Shown here: positions 43,520 through 53,141 of the stretch, in pieces
Layout: every line of letters starts with the position of its first letter
How positions within the stretch are numbered: the first letter of the stretch is position 1
From: Ramlibacter pallidus
GTDB taxonomy: Bacteria; Pseudomonadota; Gammaproteobacteria; Burkholderiales; Burkholderiaceae_C
DNA: 64,000 nt
Reading direction: 5' to 3'
Assembly: GCF_015070875.1 (NCBI RefSeq)
Contig: NZ_JADDIV010000005.1
Span: forward strand, 310,001-374,000
Translations under genes and position numbers: made by a program
The notes under the pieces: model-generated
What the model saw: only the letters and a program-made list of their open reading frames with translations
Told to the model about the DNA's origin: nothing
Databases searched by the model: none

Positions 43520-44971
43520 ATGAAACCGGAGACCGTGCCGCCGCCGCACCTCGCCGCGGAGGCCCAGTGGGTCGAAGGCGAACTGGTGCGCGGCCTCATG
43601 CGCACGCAGCGGCACACGACGTGGGTCGGGCTGGCGATGGCCGTCATCGTCGTGGGCGTCCTCTGGACGGACGTGCCCCCGGTCCGGACCCTCGCGTGGC
43701 TGGCCATCGCCGCCGTGGCGGCGGGGTGGCGCTGGTGGGTCCTCCAGCGCTACGACCGCGAAGTCGTGCACCGCGGCACCGGCGAACACCTGGACTTCTT
43801 CCGCCGGCACCGCTTCGTCTGGCCCTTCTCCGCCCTGGTGTGGGGGCTCACTGCCGTCCTGTTCTTCGACCGCACCTCGCTGGGCGACCAGTACGTGTGC
43901 TGGCTGGCGCTGGGCGGGCTGGCCATGCTGTCGGTCAACAGCCTGTCGGCCAGCCTCCCGGCCATGCGCGCCTACCTGGACACGTTCGCCGCCACCGCGC
44001 TGGCGGTCATGCTGTGGCGCATGGTCGCCGAACTGCACCTGATGGGGCCGCCCTACCACTGGTGGCAGGTGGCCCTGCTGCTGGTGTTCTGGCTGGCCCT
44101 GCGCCAGGGCGGCCGGCGGCTGCACGAGACGCACAGGCGCAACTTCGAGCTGCAGTCCCGCAACAGCCAGCTGATCGACTCGCTGACCCGGCAGACGCAG
44201 GCGGCGCTGGACGCGGTGGAGATCAAGAACCGCTTCCTCGCCAGCGCGGCGCACGACATCCGGCAGCCCGTGCACGCCCTGGGGCTCTATGCCGACTGGC
44301 TCGGGAGCGAGCCGGAGCTGGTGCACGAACTCGCGCCGAAGATCGTCGAATCGACCAAGGCGGTGAACCGGCTCTTCGATTCGCTGTTCGACCTGGCGCG
44401 CCTCGACTCGGGAAAGATCCGGCTGAACATCGCCACGGTGGACGTCGCGCAGCTGCTGCGCGAGCTGGAACTGCAGTACCGGCCGGTGTGCGAGGCGAAG
44501 GGCCTGGAGTTCCGGCTGCGCGTGCAGCCCGGCACCGCGGTGTCCGACCCGATCCTGCTGCAGCGCACGCTGGGCAACCTGGTCGCCAACGCGATCAAGT
44601 ACACGCAGCGCGGCGGCATCCTCCTCGCGTCACGCCGCGGCGCCCGCGGTCCGCGCATCGAGATCTGGGACACCGGCGTGGGCATCGCGCCGGCGCACCA
44701 GCGCGAGATCTTCCGCGAGTTCTACAAGGTGCCGACGCACGGCGGCACGGAGGACGGCTTCGGGCTGGGCCTCTACATCGTGGGCCGGCTCACGCACATC
44801 CTGGGCCACCCGCTGACGCTGCACTCGCGCGTCGGGCGCGGCACGGTGTTCCGGCTGCTGCTGGAGCCGACGGATGCGCGCGCGGCGCAGGAGCGCGCCG
44901 TGGCGTCGGTCGCGCAGATGCTGCCGGGCCGCCCGCGGGCCCCGAGCCCGCTGCGCGGGCCGGCGACGTAA
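43520..44971 (+). CDS. Membrane sensor histidine kinase
   Basis: 483 aa. About six hydrophobic helices in residues 33-195, with no large periplasmic domain, so it probably senses within or near the membrane. A dimerisation domain carries His245 in AAHDIRQPVHAL, and the ATPase has the N-box NLVANAIKYT, DTGVGIAP and GFGLGLYIV. RpfC/HrpX-like kinases with this DIRQP variant often pair with LuxR-type regulators; a LuxR regulator faces it tail-to-tail 10 bp away. Confidence 0.9.
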   Translation: MKPETVPPPHLAAEAQWVEGELVRGLMRTQRHTTWVGLAMAVIVVGVLWTDVPPVRTLAWLAIAAVAAGWRWWVLQRYDREVVHRGTGEHLDFFRRHRFVWPFSALVWGLTAVLFFDRTSLGDQYVCWLALGGLAMLSVNSLSASLPAMRAYLDTFAATALAVMLWRMVAELHLMGPPYHWWQVALLLVFWLALRQGGRRLHETHRRNFELQSRNSQLIDSLTRQTQAALDAVEIKNRFLASAAHDIRQPVHALGLYADWLGSEPELVHELAPKIVESTKAVNRLFDSLFDLARLDSGKIRLNIATVDVAQLLRELELQYRPVCEAKGLEFRLRVQPGTAVSDPILLQRTLGNLVANAIKYTQRGGILLASRRGARGPRIEIWDTGVGIAPAHQREIFREFYKVPTHGGTEDGFGLGLYIVGRLTHILGHPLTLHSRVGRGTVFRLLLEPTDARAAQERAVASVAQMLPGRPRAPSPLRGPAT

Positions 44972-44981
44972 CGGCGCCGCG

Positions 44982-45629
44982 CTAGCTCGCCAGCAGGCCG
45001 TGCGTGCGGGCGAAGTGGATGGTCTGCGTGCGGCTCTTCACGCCCAGCCGGCGGAACAGGCGCCACAGGTGCACCTTCACCGTGTGTTCGCTGATGCCCA
45101 GTTCGTCGGCGATCTCGCGGTTGGAGAGGCCGCGATCGAGCATCACGATCAGCTGCTTCTGGCGCTTGGACAGCTTGTTGTCGGTCGGCGCGAGTTCCTC
45201 GAACTGGCCGTCGGCGGAGAGCAGCGCGCGCAGCGCGTTGCCGATCTCCAGGCCGCCGGACGACTTCTCGATGTAGATGTCGGCGCCGGCCTCGATGCAC
45301 TGCTCCTCCGCGTCCGCGGCGGGCGAGGCGGAGAGCACCGCCAGCGGGGTCTCGGGGAAGCGCTTCTTCAGCTCATGGATGCCGGAAGTGCCCGTGGTGT
45401 CGGGCAGCTTCAGGTCGAGCGTGATCAGGTCCGGCGCGCCGTGTTGCTTGACCGCCGCCTCGATGCCGCCGAGGCGCTCGAGTTCGACGACGTTGGCCCC
45501 GGGGCGCATGCGGCGCAGCAGCATCACCACGGCTTCCCGCATCAGCGGGTGGTCGTCGATGACGTACAGGGTCATGAGTTTGGACAAAGGCTTTTCCATC
45601 GGTTGCCCCGAGGATACAGGTTCGGCCAT
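44982..45629 (-). CDS. LuxR/NarL-type response regulator
   Basis: 215-aa regulator: receiver domain with DD near residues 25-26, phospho-acceptor Asp72 in LITLDLKLPD and conserved Lys in YIEKSS, then a LuxR helix-turn-helix (about 155-205, GLSNREIADELGISEHTVKV). The ATG at 45629 is used because GGAGG lies 5 nt upstream. Convergent with the adjacent sensor kinase; probable partner. 21 bp downstream of trpS on the same strand. Confidence 0.9.
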   Translation of the reverse strand: MAEPVSSGQPMEKPLSKLMTLYVIDDHPLMREAVVMLLRRMRPGANVVELERLGGIEAAVKQHGAPDLITLDLKLPDTTGTSGIHELKKRFPETPLAVLSASPAADAEEQCIEAGADIYIEKSSGGLEIGNALRALLSADGQFEELAPTDNKLSKRQKQLIVMLDRGLSNREIADELGISEHTVKVHLWRLFRRLGVKSRTQTIHFARTHGLLAS

Positions 45630-45650
45630 GCGCACCTCCGTACTAAGCCC

Positions 45651-46946
45651 TTAGTTCCCGGCGTCCGCCAGGGCCTTCAGGGCGGCTTCCACCTCGGCAG
45701 CGGCAACACCCGCGGCGAGGGTGGCGCTGCCGTCGGCCGGCATCGCCTGGCCCTGCTTCAGCGCCGCGATGGATTGGCCCGCTTCGCGCGGCGAGGCAAA
45801 ACCCTGGCTCTGCAGCAGCAGCCGGCCCTGCGCATCCACGAACTTGAAATAGAAGAGGCCGTCCGCCTCGCGGTACTGCTTGAAGCTGGGCAGTTGCGCC
45901 TTGGCCTGCACTTTCTTCGCGGCGGTGGCGCCGGTCGCCAGGTTGCGCAGGCCCACGGCGTGCCGCAGCTCGCGAATGAAGGGCGTGGCACGTTCCCGGG
46001 CGCGGGCGGCGCCCAGCATCAGGACCGACTCGATCTCCTGCGGATGGGCCACCAGGTGCTCGTACTGCTCGCGCATCGGCGCGATCTCGCGGTCGATGCG
46101 CTCGAAGAGAACCTGCTTGGCGTCCGCCCAGGAGATCCCCTCGGCGTAGGCCCGCCTCAGCTGCTGCGTCTCCTCGGGCGCGGCGAAGGCCTGGTAGATC
46201 TGGAACAGCGCGGAGCCTTCGGTGTCCTTCGGCTCGCCGGGCGCGCGCGAATCGGTGACGATCGAGAAGATCTGCTTGCGGACCTGCTCGCGCGGCGCGA
46301 ACAGGCCGATCACGTTGTCGTAGCTCTTGCTCATCTTGCGGCCGTCGAGGCCCGGCAGCAGCGCCACGTGCTCGTCGACCTGCGCTTCCGGCAGCACGAA
46401 GTGCTCGCCGTACAGGTGGTTGAAGCTGGCGCCCATGTCGCGCGCCATCTCGATGTGCTGGATCTGGTCGCGGCCCACCGGCACCTTGTGCGCCTTGAAC
46501 AGCAGGATGTCCGCGCCCATCAGCACCGGGTACATGAAGAGGCCCGCGCTGACGTCGGCATCCACGTCCACGCCGGCCGCCGCGTTCTTGTCGACCTGCG
46601 CCTTGTAGGCGTGCGCGCGATTGAGCAGGCCCTTGCCGGTCACGCAGGTCAGCAGCCAGGTCAGCTCGGGGATCTCGGGGATGTCCGACTGGCGATAGAA
46701 GAACGCGTGCTGCGGGTCCAGCCCCGCCGCCAGCCAGCAGGCCGCGATCTCCATCGTGGAGCGCTGGATGCGCGCCGGCTCGTCGCACTTGATCAGCGCG
46801 TGGTAGTCGGCCAGGAAGTAGAAGTTCTCGCTGCCGGCACGCCGGCTCGCCTGGACGGTCGGGCGGATCGCGCCGACGTAGTTGCCCAGGTGCGGAGTGC
46901 CGGTGGTGGTGATGCCGGTGAGGTAGCGGACGACGGGAGCGCTCAT
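45651..46946 (-). CDS. trpS: Tryptophan-tRNA ligase with extra C-terminal domain
   Basis: 431-aa class I aminoacyl-tRNA synthetase that charges tRNA-Trp. HIGH-type motif TPHLGN (17-22) and GRKMSKS (202-208). Canonical bacterial TrpS ends near residue 335; here about 95 residues follow. Within them 354-400 (LFYFKFVDAQGRLLLQSQ, FASPREAGQSIAALK) resembles the DUF1508/YegP module. Such a tail occurs in some relatives; its role is unknown. Upstream of a site-2 protease gene with a 4-bp gap. Confidence 0.95.
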   Translation of the reverse strand: MSAPVVRYLTGITTTGTPHLGNYVGAIRPTVQASRRAGSENFYFLADYHALIKCDEPARIQRSTMEIAACWLAAGLDPQHAFFYRQSDIPEIPELTWLLTCVTGKGLLNRAHAYKAQVDKNAAAGVDVDADVSAGLFMYPVLMGADILLFKAHKVPVGRDQIQHIEMARDMGASFNHLYGEHFVLPEAQVDEHVALLPGLDGRKMSKSYDNVIGLFAPREQVRKQIFSIVTDSRAPGEPKDTEGSALFQIYQAFAAPEETQQLRRAYAEGISWADAKQVLFERIDREIAPMREQYEHLVAHPQEIESVLMLGAARARERATPFIRELRHAVGLRNLATGATAAKKVQAKAQLPSFKQYREADGLFYFKFVDAQGRLLLQSQGFASPREAGQSIAALKQGQAMPADGSATLAAGVAAAEVEAALKALADAGN

Positions 46947-46950
46947 GGGG

Positions 46951-47619
46951 TCATTGGAAGAGGAGGTTCAGCGGCGCCATCAGGTGCGCCAGCACCCAGT
47001 AGCCGGCCGACATCAGCGGCCGCAGCCAGTAGGTGCCGACCAGCCCGGCCAGCACGAGGGCCAGCACGATGAAGAAGCCCCAGGGCTCCACGCGCGAGAG
47101 CGCGTAGGCCTGGCGGGGCGGCAGCAGGCCCACCAGCACGCGGCCGCCGTCCAGCGGCGGCAGGGGAAACAGGTTGAAGGCCCACATGACCAGGTTCACC
47201 AGCACGCCGGCGCGCGCCATCTCGAGGAAGAAGCGCTCTCCGACCCCGCTGGCCGTGAGCACGACGAAGACGATGGCCCAGCCGATCGCCTGGATGAAGT
47301 TCGAGGCCGGCCCCGCCAGCGCCACCCAGATGCTGTGGCGGCGCGGGTTGCGCAGGTGCCCGAAGTTCACCGGCACCGGCTTGGCGTAGCCGAAGAGGAA
47401 GGCGCCCGAGGTGGCGAAGTACAGCATCAGCGGCATCAGGATGGTGCCGATGGGGTCGATGTGCTTTACCGGGTTGAGCGTCACGCGCCCGAGCATGTAC
47501 GCGGTGTTGTCGCCGAAGTGCCGCGCCACGTAGCCGTGCGCCGCCTCGTGCACCGTGATCGCGAAGAGCACGGGCAGCGCGTAGATCAGGATGGTCTGGA
47601 TGGTGTCGTTGAAATCCAC
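46951..47619 (-). CDS. Site-2 protease family (M50) membrane metalloprotease
   Basis: 222-aa multi-pass protein with zinc motif HEAAH (residues 25-29; HExxH) and the third ligand in NLFPLPPLDGG (about 157-167). It lacks a PDZ domain, so it belongs to the small group related to SpoIVFB and Rv-type S2Ps rather than RseP. Substrate unknown. Overlapping expression with trpS and a Sua5-type gene (gaps of 4 and 12 bp) is conserved in related bacteria. Confidence 0.92.
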   Translation of the reverse strand: MDFNDTIQTILIYALPVLFAITVHEAAHGYVARHFGDNTAYMLGRVTLNPVKHIDPIGTILMPLMLYFATSGAFLFGYAKPVPVNFGHLRNPRRHSIWVALAGPASNFIQAIGWAIVFVVLTASGVGERFFLEMARAGVLVNLVMWAFNLFPLPPLDGGRVLVGLLPPRQAYALSRVEPWGFFIVLALVLAGLVGTYWLRPLMSAGYWVLAHLMAPLNLLFQ

Positions 47620-47631
47620 CGGCCCATTGTC

Positions 47632-48267
47632 TCAGAGGCCCAGGAGCGAGGCGTCGCCGCGTCCCTGGCGCACCAGCACCGCATCGTCGCCGGTGCCCAT
47701 GGGCGTGAGGTCCACCACCGTGGTGGGCTGGTCCGGGCAGGGCCCGGCGCCGATCACGGCGGCGAGCTGCTTCTCGAAACGCCTGCGGATCTGCTCGGGA
47801 TCGTTCAGCGGCTCGCTGTCCTGCGGGTCGATCAGCGTGGTGGCCAGCAGCGGCGCGCCGTGCAGCTCCAGCAGCTGCTGCAGCACGGCGTGATCGGGCA
47901 CCCGCAGGCCGATCGTCTTGCGCTGCGGATGGCTGACGCGGCGCGGCACCTCGCGCGTCGCGTCCAGGATGAAGGTGAAGGGGCCGGGCGTGACCGACTT
48001 CAGCAGCCGGTACTGCTTGTTGTCCACGCGCGCGTAGTTCGAGAGCTCGCTCAGGTCGCGGCACAGCAGCGTGAGGTGGTGCTTGTCGTCGACCCGGCGG
48101 ATCTGGCGCAGGCGGTCGGCGGCCGCCTTGTCGTCGAGGTGGCAGGCGATCGCGTAGCTCGAGTCGGTGGGGACGGCGATCACGCCCCCCGAGGACAGGA
48201 TGGCCACGGCCTGCTTCAGCAGGCGCGGCTGCGGATTGTCGGGATGGACTTCGAAGTATTGGGCCAT
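47632..48267 (-). CDS. L-threonylcarbamoyladenylate synthase-type protein (YrdC/Sua5/YciO)
   Basis: 211 aa. YrdC fold with GGVIAVPTDSSYAIAC at about 27-42 and the RKTIGLRVPDHAVLQ segment at about 114-128. The family makes threonylcarbamoyl-AMP for the t6A37 modification of tRNA, but this 211-aa form is closest to YciO-like paralogues whose activity is less certain. Probably in one transcript with trpS and the S2P gene. Confidence 0.85.
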   Translation of the reverse strand: MAQYFEVHPDNPQPRLLKQAVAILSSGGVIAVPTDSSYAIACHLDDKAAADRLRQIRRVDDKHHLTLLCRDLSELSNYARVDNKQYRLLKSVTPGPFTFILDATREVPRRVSHPQRKTIGLRVPDHAVLQQLLELHGAPLLATTLIDPQDSEPLNDPEQIRRRFEKQLAAVIGAGPCPDQPTTVVDLTPMGTGDDAVLVRQGRGDASLLGL

Positions 48268-48270
48268 GGG

Positions 48271-49179
48271 TCAGGCGGCGCCCGCCGCGCGCCGCTCGCG
48301 CACCGTGAGCCAGGCACCGGCGGCGCCGCAGACCGCGATCATGCCGATGCCGGCCAGCGACAGGGTGTCGGGCATGTGCGAGAACACCAGCCAGCCACCG
48401 AGCATGGCGAAGCCGATCTGGCTGTAGAGGTAGGGCGTGAGGGTCGCCGCCGGCGCGCGGTAATAGGCGAGGATCAGCATGAAGTGGCCGACGGTGGCCA
48501 TCAGCCCCATGAAGCAGAGGCAGGCCCACAGCCACCCGTTTGGCAACGAGGTCCAGACGTAGGGCAGGGCCAGCGCCGACAGCAGCGTCCCCGTCCAGCC
48601 GGTGTAGAGGTGCATGGTCACCGGGTCCTCGGTGCGCGCCAGCTTGCTGGTGAGCACCTGGAAGCTGGCGTTGCTGGCGACCAGCGCCAGCGGCAGCAGG
48701 CTGCTCCAGCCGAAGGTCTCGGCGCCCGGCCGGATGATGACCAGCGTGCCGGCGAAGCCGCCGGCCACCAGCAGCCAGCGCAGGGGCGAGACGTGTTCCT
48801 TCAGGTGCGTGGCGGCCAGGACGGTCACCGCCAGCGGCGTGATCATCACGATGGCCGTGAACTCGCCGACCGGCATGTAGCGCAGGCTGGCGAAGGCCAG
48901 CAGGCTGCTGGTGAGCAGCAGCAGGCCGCGCAGCAGGTGCCAGGCGAGGCGCCGCGTGCGCCAGATGGTGCGGCCGCGCAGCGGGACGACGACCAGCGTC
49001 GTGGCCGCCGCCTGGAAGAAATAGCGGAACCACAGCGCCATCAGCAGCGGCACCGAGGCGCTCACGTACTTGGTGGTGGTGTCCAGGGCCGAGAAGCAGG
49101 CGCTGGCGCCCAGCACCAGCGCGATGCCGGCCAGGGCGTTGGGAGTGCGCAGCGCCCGGGCGCCGGGAAGCGCGCTCAC
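48271..49179 (-). CDS. EamA/DMT family transporter
   Basis: 302-aa membrane protein with ten predicted helices in two EamA repeats. GTG at 49179 overlaps the stop of the upstream PHP phosphatase gene (GTGA), which fixes the start and suggests coupling. Substrate unknown. Its position in a housekeeping-like run (PHP, YrdC, S2P, TrpS) suggests a metabolite exporter rather than a drug pump; inferred. Confidence 0.85.
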   Translation of the reverse strand: MSALPGARALRTPNALAGIALVLGASACFSALDTTTKYVSASVPLLMALWFRYFFQAAATTLVVVPLRGRTIWRTRRLAWHLLRGLLLLTSSLLAFASLRYMPVGEFTAIVMITPLAVTVLAATHLKEHVSPLRWLLVAGGFAGTLVIIRPGAETFGWSSLLPLALVASNASFQVLTSKLARTEDPVTMHLYTGWTGTLLSALALPYVWTSLPNGWLWACLCFMGLMATVGHFMLILAYYRAPAATLTPYLYSQIGFAMLGGWLVFSHMPDTLSLAGIGMIAVCGAAGAWLTVRERRAAGAA

Positions 49180-50027
49180 TGGATGCGGTCGGCCAGCAGT
49201 TCCCACACCGGCGTCAGCTCGCCCGGAAGGTAGGGCAGGCGGCCGAGGTCGGTGTGGCTTTCGCCGGGGCTGTGGAAGTCGCTGCCGCGCGAGGCGGCGA
49301 GGCCGAATTCCTTCGCCGTCTCGGCGTACTTCACGTACTCGGCGGCCGTGTGGCTGCCGGTCACGACCTCGACGCCGCGCCCGCCGTGCGCCTTGAACTC
49401 GGTGAAGAGGGCGTATTCCTCGTTGGCCGTGAACTTGTAGCGGGCGGGGTGTGCGATGACCGCCAGGCCGCCGGCGTCGGTGATCCATTGCACCGCGTTC
49501 TTCAGCGAGGCCCAGCGGTGCGGCACGTAGCCCGGCTTGCCTTCGGTGAGGTAGCGCCGGAACACCTCGCTGGTGTCGCGGCAGGCGCCGGTCTCCACCA
49601 GGAAGCGGGCGAAGTGCGTGCGCGAGATCAGTTCCGGGTTGCCCACGTACTTGAGCGCGCCTTCGTAGGCGTTCCTGATGCCGACCTGCGCGAGGCCGGC
49701 CGCGATCTCGAGGGCGCGCGCGCCGCGGCCACCCCGGGTCTCGACCAGGCCGTGGCGCATGCCGGCGTCGTCCGGATCGAAGCCGAGGCCGACGATGTGC
49801 ACGGTCTCGCCGGCGAAGGTGACGGAGATCTCGGTGCCGGTGAGGTAGCGCATGCCGTGTGCACGCGCGGCTTCGGCGGCGCGGCGCTGGCCGCCGATCT
49901 CGTCATGGTCGGTCAGCGCCCACAGCTCGACGCCGTTCTGCGCGGCGCGCGCCGCCAGGTCCTCGGGCGTCATCGTCCCGTCGGACACCACGGAGTGGCA
50001 GTGCAGGTCGGCGTTGAGGATGGACAC
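49176..50027 (-). CDS. PHP domain phosphatase (3',5'-nucleoside bisphosphate phosphatase-like, YciV/TrpH)
   Basis: 283 aa. PHP metal-binding motifs ADLHCHSVVSDG (residues 6-17), ALTDHDEIGG (about 37-46), VIAHPARY and the final SDFHSP. Members of this group (RNase AM/YciV) remove nucleotides from 5' ends or hydrolyse pAp. Cytosolic. Its stop overlaps the EamA start; upstream is pcp on the same strand, 58 bp away. Confidence 0.9.
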   Translation of the reverse strand: MSILNADLHCHSVVSDGTMTPEDLAARAAQNGVELWALTDHDEIGGQRRAAEAARAHGMRYLTGTEISVTFAGETVHIVGLGFDPDDAGMRHGLVETRGGRGARALEIAAGLAQVGIRNAYEGALKYVGNPELISRTHFARFLVETGACRDTSEVFRRYLTEGKPGYVPHRWASLKNAVQWITDAGGLAVIAHPARYKFTANEEYALFTEFKAHGGRGVEVVTGSHTAAEYVKYAETAKEFGLAASRGSDFHSPGESHTDLGRLPYLPGELTPVWELLADRIQ

Positions 50028-50085
50028 CCTGCGATTCTAGGGCCGCGGGTCTTTCCCCCGCCCGCGCACGCCCTTGCCAAGCGCC

Positions 50086-50754
50086 TCAGTTCAGGGCGCC
50101 TGCTTCCTTGCGGATGTCGTGCTCCGTGCGCAGGGCGCAGGTGATCGCCAGTTCCAGCCCGCGGACGATTTCCTCCAGCCGCATCGAGGGCTGCCCCTGC
50201 TCCGGCAGCCAGGGCACGTGGATCAGGCCGCCACGGACGCCGTCCCATTGCCGCTGGTCCAGCAGGTGCATCAGTCCGTAAAAGACCTGGTTGCAGACGA
50301 ACGTCCCGGCGGTCTGGGACACCTCGGCGTTGATGCCTTCGTCCAGCAGCGCCTTGAGCATGGCCTTGATCGGCAGCTTGGTGAAGTAGGCGGCCGGGCC
50401 GTCCTTCACCACGGGCGTATCGATGGGCTTGCGGCCGGCGTTGTCCGGGATGCGGGCGTCGTTCACGTTGATCGCCACGCGCTCCAGCGAGATGGCGGAC
50501 CGCCCGGCGGCCTGGCCGGTGCAGACCACCAGCTCGGGCTGGTGCTCCACCATCAGCTCGGCCAGGCGGTCCAGCGAGGTGCCGAACACGGTCGGGATCT
50601 CCGCCCCGACCACGCGCCGCCCCTCGAGGGTTCGGCCGTTGAGGGCGTGCACCGCATGCCAGCTCGGGTTGGTCGGGCTGCCCCCGAAGGGATCGAAGCC
50701 GGTGACCAAAACCGTTGCTGGCTTACGTCCGGCTGGGCTGTCACGGTCTAGCAT
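50086..50754 (-). CDS. pcp: Pyroglutamyl-peptidase I
   Basis: 222-aa C15 cysteine peptidase that removes N-terminal pyroglutamate. Catalytic triad visible: Glu91 ([15 protein letters not shown]), Cys154 ([18 protein letters not shown]) and His178 ([10 protein letters not shown]). Full length for the family. Divergent from a zinc metallopeptidase gene with only 25 bp between starts, so the promoters must overlap. Confidence 0.93.
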   Translation of the reverse strand: MLDRDSPAGRKPATVLVTGFDPFGGSPTNPSWHAVHALNGRTLEGRRVVGAEIPTVFGTSLDRLAELMVEHQPELVVCTGQAAGRSAISLERVAINVNDARIPDNAGRKPIDTPVVKDGPAAYFTKLPIKAMLKALLDEGINAEVSQTAGTFVCNQVFYGLMHLLDQRQWDGVRGGLIHVPWLPEQGQPSMRLEEIVRGLELAITCALRTEHDIRKEAGALN

Positions 50755-50779
50755 GGGCTCACTCTACAGGGAGAACGAC

Positions 50780-51643
50780 ATGCGTTGGGAAGGCAACCGG
50801 CAATCCACGAACGTCCAGGACGCCCGCAGCGGCGGGGGCGGCGGCTTCGGCATCGGCGGCGGCACGATCGGCATCGGCACCATCGTCGTCGCCCTGATCG
50901 GCGGCGCCGTGCTGGGCATCAATCCCCTCACGCTGCTCGGCATCCTGAGCGGCGGCGGCGGTCCTGCCCCCCAGGTGCAGAACGCACCGGCGCCTCCGGC
51001 CAACGACCGCATGGCGCAGTTCGTGTCCACCGTGCTGGCGGACACCGAGGACGTCTGGAAGCAGCAGTTCCAGCAGGGCGGGGCGAACTACGTCGAGCCC
51101 AAGCTGGTGCTGTTCCGCGGTTCGGTGCGCACCGCCTGCGGCGCCGGCCAGGCGGCCATGGGTCCGTTCTACTGCCCTGCCGACCAGAAGGTCTACATCG
51201 ACCTGAGTTTCTACGAGACCCTGAAGAGCCGCATGGGCGCGCCCGGCGACTTCGCGCAGGCTTATGTGATCGCGCACGAGGTCGGCCACCACGTGCAGCA
51301 CCAGTTGGGCATCACGGACCAGGTGGAGCGCGCGCGGGCCGGCCGCGCCGGCAACGCCAACGACCTGAGCGTGCGGCTGGAACTGCAGGCCGACTGCTTC
51401 GCGGGGCTCTGGGGCCACCACGCGCAGAACCAGCGCCAGATCCTGGAGCAGGGCGACATCGAGGAGGCCATGAACGCCGCCTCCAAGATCGGCGACGACG
51501 CGCTGCAGCAGGCTTCGGGCCGGGCCGTGGTGCCGGAGAGCTTCACGCACGGCTCGAGCGAGCAGCGCCAGCGCTGGTTCATGACCGGCCTGAAGACCGG
51601 CAGCGTGAAGGCCTGCGACACCTTCAGCGCGCGCAACCTGTAA
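50780..51643 (+). CDS. Neutral zinc metallopeptidase (YpfJ/ZinicinA family)
   Basis: 287-aa membrane-tethered peptidase. A glycine-rich N-terminus leads to one transmembrane helix (about 30-50) and a catalytic domain with [12 protein letters not shown] (about 173-184) and the ligand-bearing [10 protein letters not shown] (about 211-220). GGGAGAACGAC precedes the ATG at 50780. Related to the YpfJ-type group of unknown substrates. Divergent from pcp. Confidence 0.92.
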   Translation: MRWEGNRQSTNVQDARSGGGGGFGIGGGTIGIGTIVVALIGGAVLGINPLTLLGILSGGGGPAPQVQNAPAPPANDRMAQFVSTVLADTEDVWKQQFQQGGANYVEPKLVLFRGSVRTACGAGQAAMGPFYCPADQKVYIDLSFYETLKSRMGAPGDFAQAYVIAHEVGHHVQHQLGITDQVERARAGRAGNANDLSVRLELQADCFAGLWGHHAQNQRQILEQGDIEEAMNAASKIGDDALQQASGRAVVPESFTHGSSEQRQRWFMTGLKTGSVKACDTFSARNL

Positions 51644-51705
51644 CCCGGGCGAAACGGCTGGGCCAGGGGGACTTCGGCGCCCCCTGGCTCGATTTTTGCG
51701 GCAAT

Positions 51706-51722
51706 GCGACAATCCCGGGTTG
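51706..51722 (+). promoter_or_regulatory. Promoter just upstream of rhlE (very short leader)
   Basis: GACAAT at 51706-51711 lies only 11 bp before the helicase ATG, and no Shine-Dalgarno sequence is present, so the mRNA would have an almost absent 5' leader. The nearby TTGCGG at about 51695 is a poor -35. Seen often before housekeeping genes in this group; inferred. Confidence 0.35.
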
Positions 51723-53135
51723 ATGTCCGATTCCGCATTCTCCAAACTCTCCCTGGCCGAACCGCTCGCCCGCGCCGTGGCGGAGATGGGCTACGAGTCC
51801 ATGACGCCCATCCAGGAGCAGGCCATCCCCGTGGTCCTCGCCGGCCGCGACGTGATGGGCGCCGCCCAGACCGGCACCGGCAAGACCGCCGCCTTCTCCC
51901 TGCCGCTGCTGCAGCGCCTGCTGAAGCACGAGAACGCGTCCACGTCGCCGGCCCGCCACCCCGTGCGCGCGCTGGTGCTGCTGCCCACGCGGGAACTGGC
52001 CGACCAGGTGGCGCAGCAGGTCAAGCTCTATGCCAAGCACACCAACCTGCGCAGTGCGGTGGTGTTCGGCGGCATGGACATGAAGCCGCAGACCGCCGAA
52101 CTGAAACGCGGCGTCGAGGTGCTGGTGGCGACCCCCGGCCGCCTGCTGGATCACATCGAAGCCAAGAACGCGGTGCTGAACCAGGTCGAGTACGTGGTGC
52201 TCGACGAAGCCGACCGCATGCTGGACATCGGCTTCCTGCCGGACCTGCAGCGCATCCTCTCGTACCTGCCCAAGCAGCGCACCACGCTGCTGTTCTCGGC
52301 CACCTTCTCGCCCGAGATCAAGCGCCTGGCCAGCAGCTACCTGCAGGACCCGGTGACCATCGAGGTGTCGCGGCCCAACACCACCGCCTCCACGGTCGAA
52401 CAGCATTTCTACAGCGTGCCGGACGACGACAAGCGCCGCGCGGTGCGCCAGATCGTGCGCCAGCGCGGCATCACGCAGGCGTTCGTCTTCGTCAACAGCA
52501 AGCTGGGCTGCGCCCGCCTGGCCCGCTCGCTGGAGCGCGAAGGCCTCAAGACCACGGCGCTGCACGGTGACAAGAGCCAGGACGAGCGCCTGAAGGCGCT
52601 CGACGCCTTCAAGAAGGGCGAGGTCGACCTGCTGGTGGCCACCGACGTCGCGGCCCGCGGGCTGGACATCAAGGACGTGCCGGCGGTGTTCAACTTCGAC
52701 GTGCCGTTCAACGCCGAGGACTACGTGCACCGCATCGGCCGCACGGGCCGCGCCGGCGCTTCCGGGCTGGCGGTGACGCTGGTGTCGCCGAGCGACACGC
52801 GCCTGATGGCCGACCTGGAGAAGCTCCTCAAGCGCAAGATCGAGATCGAGGCCATCGAGTGGGACGACGAGCGTCCGCGCGGCCGCATCAACGACGGCCG
52901 CCGGGCCTGGCGCGAGGAAGACGAGCGCCGCGACGAACGCCGCGAGCCGCGCCAGGACTTCCGGCGCGACGCCCGGCCACCGTCGGCGCCGAAGGACCCG
53001 TTCTTCGAGCAACCCTACGAGCCGCCGGCGCGCGAAGAAGCGCCGGCGTGGGAAGCCAACAAGCCGGCTTCCACGCGCGTGTCGGCCAACATCAAGCCCA
53101 AGCGCAAGGTCGCGGCGCTGTTCAAGAGCGAATAG
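51723..53135 (+). CDS. rhlE: DEAD-box RNA helicase (RhlE-like)
   Basis: 470 aa. Q-motif and Walker A (AAQTGTGKTAAFS), PTRELADQ, TPGRLLD, DEAD as LDEADRMLDIGF, SAT as FSATFS, and HRIGRTGRAG form a complete helicase core (residues about 20-380). The C-terminal ~90 residues are Arg/Asp/Glu-rich and end KVAALFKSE, typical of RhlE-type RNA-binding tails. Acts in ribosome assembly or mRNA turnover. Probably monocistronic; followed by a strong hairpin. Confidence 0.94.
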   Translation: MSDSAFSKLSLAEPLARAVAEMGYESMTPIQEQAIPVVLAGRDVMGAAQTGTGKTAAFSLPLLQRLLKHENASTSPARHPVRALVLLPTRELADQVAQQVKLYAKHTNLRSAVVFGGMDMKPQTAELKRGVEVLVATPGRLLDHIEAKNAVLNQVEYVVLDEADRMLDIGFLPDLQRILSYLPKQRTTLLFSATFSPEIKRLASSYLQDPVTIEVSRPNTTASTVEQHFYSVPDDDKRRAVRQIVRQRGITQAFVFVNSKLGCARLARSLEREGLKTTALHGDKSQDERLKALDAFKKGEVDLLVATDVAARGLDIKDVPAVFNFDVPFNAEDYVHRIGRTGRAGASGLAVTLVSPSDTRLMADLEKLLKRKIEIEAIEWDDERPRGRINDGRRAWREEDERRDERREPRQDFRRDARPPSAPKDPFFEQPYEPPAREEAPAWEANKPASTRVSANIKPKRKVAALFKSE

Positions 53136-53141
53136 ACACCT

